DNA from: Desulfobacteraceae bacterium
Lineage (GTDB): Bacteria; Desulfobacterota; Desulfobacteria; Desulfobacterales; UBA5616
Assembly (NCBI GenBank): GCA_030620375.1
Contig: JAUXEW010000111.1
Span: 1 to 8,695 of the forward strand
Length of the DNA stretch: 8,695 nt
Direction: 5' to 3'
The notes under the pieces are model-generated. The model made no database searches and had not been told where the DNA came from. It worked only from the letters and a program-made list of their open reading frames with translations. Below, one piece after another: positions 1 through 6,110 of this stretch. Each line of letters begins with the position of its first letter. Within the stretch, counting starts at the first letter, position 1. The position numbers and the translations under genes were made by a program.

Positions 1-100
1 ACTTCAGCGGACATCCTTTTAGAAATACATTCGTTCTGAATCCGGGCCCGTCGTTAACGGCGAATTTTTGAATGTCGGTTATTAAGACCGGGTTTTCCAT
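1..100 (-). CDS. Glycyl-radical enzyme activase, radical SAM (N-terminal fragment)
   Basis: This partial gene starts with ATG at 98-100 and runs off the left edge; 33 residues are visible. They contain ITDIQKF, then VNDGPGFRT (residues 15-23), then VFLKGCPLK, with Cys30 as the first cysteine of the expected CX3CX2C cluster. The last visible base is T, as expected if the next codon is the second cysteine. This is the N-terminal signature of the pyruvate formate-lyase-activating-enzyme family, whose members use SAM and a [4Fe-4S] cluster to install the glycyl radical on a partner enzyme. The usual form is DGPGIRT; here Phe replaces Ile. An AGGAGG sits 4 nt before the ATG. Which glycyl-radical enzyme it serves cannot be told from this fragment. 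The neighbouring mutase/CoA-ligase genes make an alkylsuccinate-synthase-type partner attractive, but choline lyase, isethionate lyase or other partners are not excluded. Confidence 0.85.
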   Translation of the reverse strand, partial: MENPVLITDIQKFAVNDGPGFRTNVFLKGCPLK

Positions 101-322
101 TCGACCTCCTGAAGGGGCAAGAGCTTGTCAAGAATTGAACATAATTTTACCGGTCTTGATACCGTGGATGAAGATGATTTAATCTAAGTAACATTAGCTT
201 TTTAAGACCGTTTAATATAAAAAAACTAATTCAAATACGTTCAAATGTCAAGACAATTAGGGCCGAAGCGAACCGCATAACCCTATAGTAAATGTTTCCC
301 ATTTGGTTTACGATCAATTGAG
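101..322. other. AT-rich intergenic region between prpD-like gene and activase
   Basis: No convincing gene lies in these 222 bp. It is clearly more AT-rich than the flanking genes. It contains a perfect TTGACA on the minus strand, two TTCAAAT copies exactly 10 bp apart (230-236 and 240-246), and the 7-mer AAGACCG at 204-210 with its reverse complement CGGTCTT at 151-157. A further AAGACCG lies at 84-90 inside the activase gene. A short inverted repeat TAGGG/CCCTA lies just past the prpD-like gene but has no T-run, so I do not call it a terminator. The gap suggests the activase begins its own transcription unit. Confidence 0.6.
223..251 (-). promoter_or_regulatory. Candidate sigma70 promoter for the activase operon
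   Basis: On the minus strand a perfect -35 box TTGACA (246-251) is followed after 17 bp by TAGTTT (223-228), which matches the TATAAT consensus at only three positions. The TTCAAAT direct repeats lie in the spacer, and a T-rich tract follows. Transcripts would have a leader of roughly 115 nt before the activase ATG. The -35 box is strong and the -10 box is weak, so an activator might be needed. This is prediction only. Confidence 0.35.
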
Positions 323-1663
323 TTATACTACCTCGGACCATATGCCCATATTGCCAACGTTCTCTAAGTCCAACACCATCTTCAGCAACGTTTCCGTTTT
401 TTTCGGTCCCAAGACAGGTTCACACAGGTCAATAAATTTAGCCTTTATTTTTGTCTGTTTTTCGTTAAGTTCCGGAATTTCTTTAAACACATCGGAATAG
501 GCCGAATACACATTGCCATCGATGGTTTCTATCTCGACGGTGGCATCCAATGCCGCTATTTTCGGATCCTGATGGGTAGATACCTTGGCCATGAGATCAT
601 TTATCCGGATATCCGCCATTTTTTCGTCCGTAAAGCCCTGAAGACCTGTACTGCCACCGAGTAAAGCGTTGGCCACACAGTATGGAATGCTGAATTTTCC
701 TTCCAGACCCGTGTTGACTTCGTTTCTAAAGGCCGCACTCAAGGCGGTCTCAGAGGTAAAAACCTTAATGGATTTGATCTCTTTAACCGACAGCCCTTCA
801 CCTTGAACAATAGAAAGAGAGGCCTCAATGGGAGAGTGGGTCGCATGGCAGGATGCATGGTACTTCTGTGCCACAGTTTCAATCATCCATGTTTGGCCAA
901 GCGTTTCCAGCGCTTCCTCATTAACCGATCCTTTCAATGCCTGGAAAAAGCCGCTTGGCCCTTCAAGGATATCTTCAGCAGAAGTAAAATTGTTTTCAGC
1001 CAATAGTGCCGCCATGACGCCTACCTCGGATGCCCGCCCCGCGTGGAAAGGTTTGCACATGGTACCGAACACCCGTTTTAAACCGCCGGCCTGTGTTCCG
1101 GCGATGCCGAGGGCATACGTCGTTTGTTGCTCGTCTAAACCCAAAAGCCTTGAACAGGCGGCTGCAGAGGCCAGGGTCCCCATAGTGGCCGTTCCGTGGT
1201 ACCCGGAAAGATAGTGCTCCAATCCGGCACATGATGCGACGGTAACACCGGTCTTTAACCCAATAGCATAAGCCGTTAACAGATCGAGACCGTTTTTTTG
1301 TTTCCATTCGCTAAAGGCAAGAATGCCCGGAAAAATAGTGACTGAAGGGTGTCCCAGAAAGGGAATCATGCTATCGTCATAATCCAGTGCATGGGATGCA
1401 GAGCCGTTGATCAATGTCGCCTGAGAAACCGTCTTCTTGACACCATGCCCGATGAGGGTTGCGTGTTCGTGTCCTCCCATAAGATCTGCATATTCTATCA
1501 GCTTGATGACCAACGGATCGTCTTTTCCGGCCAGGGTAACACCGATCCAATCTAAAAAGGCGACTTTAACATGTTCGAAGACTGATGATGGAATCGCGGA
1601 CGTACGGGTATTGACAATGAAGCTTGCCAGTTTTCCGGTCATACCGATGGATTTGTTTTCCAT
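323..1663 (-). CDS. MmgE/PrpD family protein (dehydratase/decarboxylase fold)
   Basis: The 446-residue protein belongs to the MmgE/PrpD family, which includes 2-methylcitrate dehydratase (PrpD) and cis-aconitate decarboxylase (CAD/ACOD1). Family landmarks are SHALDYDD (90-97), GYHGTATMGTLASAA (154-168), KPFHAGRASEVG (204-215), KYHASCHATHSP (267-278) and SIPYCVANALL (325-335). By position, Asp96/97, His105, Lys204, Lys267 and Tyr328 appear to match the polar active-site residues described for cis-aconitate decarboxylase, so an active enzyme is likely. Length is normal to slightly short. The ATG is preceded by AAAGGA 8 nt upstream. It lies 61 bp after meaB with a terminator-like hairpin between. 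No methylcitrate synthase or methylisocitrate lyase is in view, so a methylcitrate-cycle role is not supported. The substrate is unknown, presumably a branched di- or tricarboxylic acid. Confidence 0.9.
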   Translation of the reverse strand: MENKSIGMTGKLASFIVNTRTSAIPSSVFEHVKVAFLDWIGVTLAGKDDPLVIKLIEYADLMGGHEHATLIGHGVKKTVSQATLINGSASHALDYDDSMIPFLGHPSVTIFPGILAFSEWKQKNGLDLLTAYAIGLKTGVTVASCAGLEHYLSGYHGTATMGTLASAAACSRLLGLDEQQTTYALGIAGTQAGGLKRVFGTMCKPFHAGRASEVGVMAALLAENNFTSAEDILEGPSGFFQALKGSVNEEALETLGQTWMIETVAQKYHASCHATHSPIEASLSIVQGEGLSVKEIKSIKVFTSETALSAAFRNEVNTGLEGKFSIPYCVANALLGGSTGLQGFTDEKMADIRINDLMAKVSTHQDPKIAALDATVEIETIDGNVYSAYSDVFKEIPELNEKQTKIKAKFIDLCEPVLGPKKTETLLKMVLDLENVGNMGIWSEVV

Positions 1664-1680
1664 GATGTTGTTCCTTTATA

Positions 1681-1726
1681 TAAAAACCTTGATGGCTTCG
1701 TAAACCATATACCCGACGATGCCATC
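1681..1726 (-). terminator. Candidate intrinsic terminator/attenuator between meaB and prpD-like gene
   Basis: On the minus strand GATGGCATCG (1717-1726) can pair with CGAAGCCATC (1691-1700). This gives 6 bp, one A-A mismatch and 3 bp, around a 16-nt loop. AAGGTTTTTA (1681-1690) follows immediately, giving the hairpin plus T-run layout of a rho-independent terminator. The left arm overlaps the meaB stop codon. The stem is modest and the loop large, so partial termination is more likely than a full stop. Confidence 0.4.
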
Positions 1727-2684
1727 AATCCTCGGGCAACAGGGAAATCAATGGTGAAATGACCTGCTGGACGATGGAGTAGGGGTCCTTCTCTTGATCC
1801 AGAACCTGTCTTACCGCCTTGTCAAGCCTGCCGTTCTTGTTCCAGTTTTTCTTGATCCGATCCAGAAGTTCCTTTTCGACCAGTCCGATCAGTTCTACCC
1901 TGATCCTTTCTTCCTCCCAGCCGGGTTTACTCCCAAAGGATGTCATCAAATCAAGTATTTTGTCGACAAGATCGAGAATCCCTTCCCCTTTTGTTGCAAC
2001 CGTTTTAATAACCGGTGGCTTGGATTTTCCCAGAGCAGCGTCAAGTTCAAGCATGGATTCTATATCCATGACCAGTTGCTCGGCGTCTTCTCGGTCAGCC
2101 TTATTAACGACAAATATATCGGCGATTTCCATGATTCCCGCTTTGATGGCCTGTATTGAATCCCCTTGTCCGGGGACGCAAACCACAATAACGATATCAG
2201 CCGTCTTTACGACCTCAACCTCATCCTGGCCCACTCCCACGGTTTCGATAATAATGTAATCTTTGCCAAATGCATCCATGATTTTGGCAACATCGCGGGC
2301 AGACTGATTAAGGCCTCCCAGGGTGCCCCTTGTCGCCATGGACCGGACAAAAACACTTTCCAAGTCACTGACATCCGTCATTCGAATCCGGTCTCCCAAA
2401 ATTGCTCCTCCGGAAAAGGGACTCGAAGGGTCGACGGCGATGATGCCGATTTTAAACCCTCGATCGACAAGCAGGCCGCCGATCTTGTTTGTGAGTGTGC
2501 TTTTACCGGCACCCGGAGAACCGGTGATGCCGATCAACTTTGCATCGCCGGTGTCCGGATAGATTTGCTTCATGGCTTCCATCCACCCGGGTTCCCGGTT
2601 TTCAACCCGCGTAATTATTTTGGAGAGGGCAACCACCGACCCTGTCTTCATGTCATCGATCAATTTGGTCCATTTGGCATTCAT
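1725..2684 (-). CDS. meaB: MeaB/ArgK-type GTPase, chaperone of a B12-dependent acyl-CoA mutase
   Basis: This 319-residue G3E-family P-loop GTPase has a Walker A GSPGAGKST (55-63), an AVDPSSPFSGGAILGDR stretch (83-99) with switch Asp85, ETVGVGQ (147-153) and the guanine-specificity motif NKAD (194-197). The AVDPSSP..GGAILGDR signature is diagnostic of MeaB/ArgK (MMAA in humans). These proteins gate delivery of adenosylcobalamin to, and protect, methylmalonyl-CoA mutase and related mutases such as isobutyryl-CoA mutase. Length is normal. The end of a mutase B12-binding domain at the right edge of the same strand supplies the expected partner. The nearest good Shine-Dalgarno, GGAGGT, is about 12 nt before this ATG, which is a long spacing; no better start is seen because the core domain requires most of this N-terminus. 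The same pairing occurs in the E. coli scpA-argK-scpB cluster. Confidence 0.95.
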   Translation of the reverse strand: MNAKWTKLIDDMKTGSVVALSKIITRVENREPGWMEAMKQIYPDTGDAKLIGITGSPGAGKSTLTNKIGGLLVDRGFKIGIIAVDPSSPFSGGAILGDRIRMTDVSDLESVFVRSMATRGTLGGLNQSARDVAKIMDAFGKDYIIIETVGVGQDEVEVVKTADIVIVVCVPGQGDSIQAIKAGIMEIADIFVVNKADREDAEQLVMDIESMLELDAALGKSKPPVIKTVATKGEGILDLVDKILDLMTSFGSKPGWEEERIRVELIGLVEKELLDRIKKNWNKNGRLDKAVRQVLDQEKDPYSIVQQVISPLISLLPED

Positions 2685-2712
2685 ACCGCTGTTTATACCT
2701 CCGATTTTCCCC

Positions 2713-3504
2713 TTATCTCCCCTTAAATTGAGGATCCCGTTTCTCTAAAAATGCCGTGAATCCTTCTTTGATGTCTTCACTTTTCATGGTAACGCTGAGA
2801 ACGTAGGATTCATAATCCAGCGCCTGGGCCAGATCCCATTTATAAAAATTTTGGAGCCCCCTTTTGGCAAAGGCAATGGGTATGGGTGCATTTTTTGCAA
2901 TCCGACCCGCCATTTTATGGGTGACTTCCATGAGCTGATCGTGGGGAACGATTTTGTTGACCATGCCGATCTTATAGGCCTCCCCGGCATCGATAACATC
3001 GCCGGAAAAGATCAATTCGGCCGCTTTGGCATATCCCACCAACCGGGGTAAAAAGTAGCTCCCTCCCCAATCCGGGTGCACGCCCCGCCTGGTGAAAACC
3101 TGCCCGAAACGGGCTTTTTCGCTGGCGATCCTGATATCACAGCATAATGCCAGGTTGACCCCGCCGCCGGCAGCGACGCCGTTGACAGCGGCAATTACCG
3201 GTTTTTCCACTTGGTTCAAGGCTAAAACGATTTTTGACATGGCCGGTCTTTCACTGGGGGAGGTTTCGGTAAGGGCCCTGGTGTCACCGGAAACAAATTC
3301 GGTTATGTCTCCGCCAACGCAAAAAGCCTTGCCGGCCCCTGTAATGACAATAACCCGTACTTCAGGGTCGGCACAAACATCGTCAACCACCTCGGCGATT
3401 TCCTGGCGCATCCGCCCGCCAAAGGCGTTTAATTTTTCCGGACGATTCAATGTAATCAACGCGATATGATCCTTTTTGTCCAGTAGGACATGTTCCCAAC
3501 TCAT
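2713..3504 (-). CDS. Crotonase-superfamily protein, likely acyl-CoA isomerase rather than hydratase
   Basis: The 263-residue protein has the crotonase fold: NRPEKLNAF (20-28), the first oxyanion-hole segment AFCVGGDI (60-67), the second AAGGGVNLAL (111-120), and the C-terminal AFLEKRDPQFKGR. The two glutamates that hydrate enoyl-CoA (rat mitochondrial hydratase Glu144 and Glu164) are replaced by Asn117 and Phe137. A PDWGG segment places Asp146 where PaaG-type and some delta3,delta2-enoyl-CoA isomerases carry their catalytic acid. I infer an isomerase or a specialised lyase. The start is secure: AAGGAGGA lies 6 nt upstream, inside the end of the preceding gene, and ATG overlaps that gene's stop codon by one base (TGATG), so the two are probably translationally coupled. 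Automated annotation would probably call it enoyl-CoA hydratase. Confidence 0.88.
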   Translation of the reverse strand: MSWEHVLLDKKDHIALITLNRPEKLNAFGGRMRQEIAEVVDDVCADPEVRVIVITGAGKAFCVGGDITEFVSGDTRALTETSPSERPAMSKIVLALNQVEKPVIAAVNGVAAGGGVNLALCCDIRIASEKARFGQVFTRRGVHPDWGGSYFLPRLVGYAKAAELIFSGDVIDAGEAYKIGMVNKIVPHDQLMEVTHKMAGRIAKNAPIPIAFAKRGLQNFYKWDLAQALDYESYVLSVTMKSEDIKEGFTAFLEKRDPQFKGR

Positions 3505-4442
3505 CAGTCATCCTCCTTGAAAAAACGGTTTAATTCAGATGAAATTGTTTTGGCCTCTTTGACCATGTCCGGGAAGACTTCGGCAATTCCTTTGATCTGT
3601 TTTATCACGCTGGCCACTTGACCGGCCGGCATTATGGCTTGCTCGGCATCCCCGTCCACATAAGCGTCATCACCGCCGGACTTGATTCTTTCGTCTTCTC
3701 GTGCCTTTTCAGGGTCGGCGACTTCCAGTGCCTTTTTATTTTTTAGCACCCGGATGGGCATCGCCTCTTTTCCCAAAACTAGTGTTGAGCTGTCCGTGGC
3801 CCGAATGATGGCCTCTTTATACCAGTCCGGACTGGCGCATTCCCTGGTGCAGACGAAACGGGTCCCCAATTCAACGCCTTGCGCCCCAAGGGCAAAGGCG
3901 GCAATCAGTCCCCGGCCGTCACCAATGCCGCCGGCCGCAACCACCGGAATGTCCAATATGTCCACTAGTTGTGGAATTAGGCACAGGGTGGTGATATTCT
4001 CTCGACCGACGTGACCACCTGCCTCAAAACCGGTGGCGATTACACCGTCCACCCCGGCTTCCTGAGCTTTAAGGGCCATTTTTACGGTGGAGACCTTATG
4101 AAGAACCTTCAGGCCCGCCTCCTTGATCCGGCCGATTATCTTTGCCGGATTACCGGCAGATGTGGTTACGGTTTTAATTCCCATTTCAATTGCAATTTCA
4201 AGGGCTTCAAATGCATTGGGGCGGTAGATGGGCATGTTGAGGCCAAAGGGTTTATCGGTCATTTTTTGGGCCTTTTCTATTTCATCCCTTAACATTTCGG
4301 CTGAAGCGCCTGAAGCTCCGATTTGACCAAACCCCCCGCTGTTCGAAACAGAGGCTGCCATTTCGCCAAGCGTAATCAGCCGCATGGGGCCTAAAATAAG
4401 GGGGTATTGGGTACCGAGAATTTCTGTGATACGATTTTTCAT
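3504..4442 (-). CDS. NPD/nitronate monooxygenase-family FMN oxidoreductase (FabK/IpdC-like)
   Basis: This 312-residue TIM-barrel flavoprotein has the NPD-family layout: GPM (18-20), SNSGGFGQIGA (33-43), FGLNMPIY (66-73), ATGFEAGGHVGR (136-147 region, with His144), AAGGIGDGRG (169-178), GAQGVELGTRF (186-196) and AGQVA near residue 275. His in the EAGGH motif is shared with nitronate monooxygenase and with the flavin enoyl-ACP reductase FabK. Relatives such as IpdC act on CoA esters in mycobacterial steroid catabolism next to crotonases. Here the gene sits between an acyl-CoA synthetase and a crotonase, and overlaps the crotonase by one base. Reduction or oxidation of an acyl-CoA intermediate is therefore more likely than nitronate detoxification. 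ATG follows AGGA by 7 nt. The precise reaction is unknown. Confidence 0.88.
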   Translation of the reverse strand: MKNRITEILGTQYPLILGPMRLITLGEMAASVSNSGGFGQIGASGASAEMLRDEIEKAQKMTDKPFGLNMPIYRPNAFEALEIAIEMGIKTVTTSAGNPAKIIGRIKEAGLKVLHKVSTVKMALKAQEAGVDGVIATGFEAGGHVGRENITTLCLIPQLVDILDIPVVAAGGIGDGRGLIAAFALGAQGVELGTRFVCTRECASPDWYKEAIIRATDSSTLVLGKEAMPIRVLKNKKALEVADPEKAREDERIKSGGDDAYVDGDAEQAIMPAGQVASVIKQIKGIAEVFPDMVKEAKTISSELNRFFKEDD

Positions 4443-4478
4443 AACTGATTCCTATCCTGGACAAACCGGGTTGGTTGT

Positions 4479-6062
4479 TTACCGGTCTAGTCGGACACCA
4501 TGTGCTTTCTTCAATTCCGACTTTTTTATCTTTCCGGTAGCCGTCATCGGCAGAGATTCGACGAGTTCCAAATGGGAGGGCCATTTATATTTGGCGGCCT
4601 TACCTTCAAGGAATTGATGCATTTCTTCCCTGGTAAGGCTCCCGTCTTTTTCCAGTACCACGAATGCCTTGCCGGTTTCCCCCCATTTTTCATCGGCAAC
4701 ACCAATAATGGCAATGTTTTGAATATTCGGGTGATTGTAAAGAATTTTCTCGACCTCGGCCGGATAGACATTCTCACCCCCACTCCGGTACATATCTTTG
4801 GCCCTGTCCACGATATAGAAATACCCCTCGTCGTCATAATATCCCAAATCTCCGGTGTGAAGGACACCATCAACAAGGGTTGCCTTTGTCATTTCAGGCT
4901 TGTTCCAGTAACCGCTCATAACCAGCGGTCCCACTGCCACAATCTCACCGACTTCTCCCGGGGGAAGTCTTTTGCCGTCCGGGCTTTGAATCCGGATATC
5001 ACTGAACCATCCGGGTTTCCCGATGGAACCCTGCTTTCTGATCACGTCATCTCTGCCAAGGCCCATCATTGCAGAGTTTTCCGTCTGTCCGAAACCCTGT
5101 TGCATATAAAGCCCTCTGTCTTTCAATGCTTCAATCAAGCTTATCGGCGTCCGTTCACCACCGCCAAGCACGGTTCTCACGCTACTCGTGTCAATCTCAT
5201 CCAGTTTGCCGGTCTCTAAAATAAAACGCCACATAGTGGTAAGGGCAAAGACCGTGGTGGCCTTGTATTTTTCTATGTCTTCAGCAAATTTGGCGGGATC
5301 AAATCCTTGTCTTAAGATCATGGTCTGGCCGGTAGCCAATGCAGGGGTGAGGCTGATAAAAAGGCCGCCGGAATGGAAGAGGGGAAGTTGGGCCAGATAC
5401 ACATCATCTTCTCCTCGCATGGCCCCCATGGAAACGTTCATGATCTTAAAAAACGTCTGAACATGATTCACAACCGCTCCTTTGGGGTCCCCGGTTACAC
5501 CTGACGTATAGATGATGGCCAAGGGGTCTTCTAAAAGGACAGGTTCTTCCGGAACCGGTTCGTCCAGCGGGAAGCGGGTTACGACGTCGCTGAAATTCTT
5601 CGCCCAAGCCGGGCAATCCGGCGCTTTTTCCGACAGGCTTTTTAGATAGATAAACTTATCCTTGTCTACAGGGATCTCATCTTTAACCGGTTCGATGGTT
5701 CCGGTAAACACGTCATGAAAAAGAAGGAAGCGGGCGCCGGAGTCATTGAGTTGATAGGCCAGCTCCGGTCCCACCAGTCGAAAGTTCAACGGAACCAGAA
5801 TAAGTCCCAGTTTGGCAACCGCAAAATAGAGATAGAGAAATTCACAGCAATTGAGCGCCAGTATGGCAACACGATCCCCTTTTTTGAGCCCGATATGCTG
5901 AAGGTAATGCGCCACTCGATTGGTTTCATCGTTTAATTTTTTGAAGGGAAGTGGTTCATCTTCAAAAATGATGGCTGCTTTATCCGGTGTCATGGCAGCC
6001 CGCTTTACCGCAATCATTCCGACGTTCCACCGCACGCTTCGTTTGTAATCCATGCTTTCCAT
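4479..6062 (-). CDS. AMP-forming acyl-CoA synthetase (CoA ligase)
   Basis: This is an ANL-superfamily enzyme that activates a carboxylic acid with ATP to acyl-AMP, then to acyl-CoA. I start it at ATG 6060-6062 (527 residues). An upstream in-frame GTG at 6093-6095 would give 538 residues but lacks a Shine-Dalgarno, while the ATG has AAAGGA 8 nt before it. In the 538-residue numbering the motifs are: P-loop YTSGVTGDPKG (196-206), GGGERTPIS (311-319), GFGQTEN (334-340), HTGDLGYYDDEGYFYIVDR (413-431), hinge region GGENVYPAEVE (439-449), and the catalytic lysine in PMTATGKIKKSE (516-527). The P-loop has Val where Ser/Thr is usual (TSGVTG). In this context the likely substrate is a hydrophobic or alkyl-substituted acid, comparable in role to AssK of alkane degraders, but specificity cannot be read from sequence. 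Confidence 0.93.
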   Translation of the reverse strand: MESMDYKRSVRWNVGMIAVKRAAMTPDKAAIIFEDEPLPFKKLNDETNRVAHYLQHIGLKKGDRVAILALNCCEFLYLYFAVAKLGLILVPLNFRLVGPELAYQLNDSGARFLLFHDVFTGTIEPVKDEIPVDKDKFIYLKSLSEKAPDCPAWAKNFSDVVTRFPLDEPVPEEPVLLEDPLAIIYTSGVTGDPKGAVVNHVQTFFKIMNVSMGAMRGEDDVYLAQLPLFHSGGLFISLTPALATGQTMILRQGFDPAKFAEDIEKYKATTVFALTTMWRFILETGKLDEIDTSSVRTVLGGGERTPISLIEALKDRGLYMQQGFGQTENSAMMGLGRDDVIRKQGSIGKPGWFSDIRIQSPDGKRLPPGEVGEIVAVGPLVMSGYWNKPEMTKATLVDGVLHTGDLGYYDDEGYFYIVDRAKDMYRSGGENVYPAEVEKILYNHPNIQNIAIIGVADEKWGETGKAFVVLEKDGSLTREEMHQFLEGKAAKYKWPSHLELVESLPMTATGKIKKSELKKAHGVRLDR

Positions 6063-6070
6063 GGCGTAAG

Positions 6071-6076
6071 TCCTTT
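6071..6076 (-). promoter_or_regulatory. Ribosome binding site deciding the CoA-ligase start
   Basis: AAAGGA on the minus strand lies 8 nt before the ATG at 6060-6062. The alternative GTG start at 6093-6095 is preceded by an A-rich stretch with no purine-rich Shine-Dalgarno. This favours the shorter 527-residue protein and a 48-bp gap after the carboxyltransferase gene. Confidence 0.6.
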
Positions 6077-6110
6077 CTTTTTTAGTTAGTGTCACACTTT
6101 TTATCTGTCT

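Noticed and set aside
110..130. Possible sigma54 promoter (TTGACAAGCTCTTGC on the minus strand)
   Set aside because: The -24 GG is replaced by GA, the spacing to the -12 GC is one base short, and the site would put the transcript start on the activase ribosome binding site.
252..322. Terminator after the prpD-like gene (TAGGG/CCCTA inverted repeat)
   Set aside because: The stem is only five base pairs and no T-run follows in the direction of transcription.
996..1307. Minus-strand 103-codon frame within the prpD-like gene
   Set aside because: It overlaps the conserved PrpD core in another frame and its Arg/Gly-rich product looks like an out-of-frame translation.
1819..2726. Overlapping plus-strand open frames opposite meaB
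   Set aside because: They are antisense to a well-conserved GTPase, have low-complexity composition and no family signature.
4500..5219. Long plus-strand open frame (239 codons) opposite the CoA ligase
   Set aside because: It lies entirely antisense to a gene with clear ANL motifs; its product shows no recognisable domain and it has no convincing ribosome binding site. It is a codon-usage shadow.
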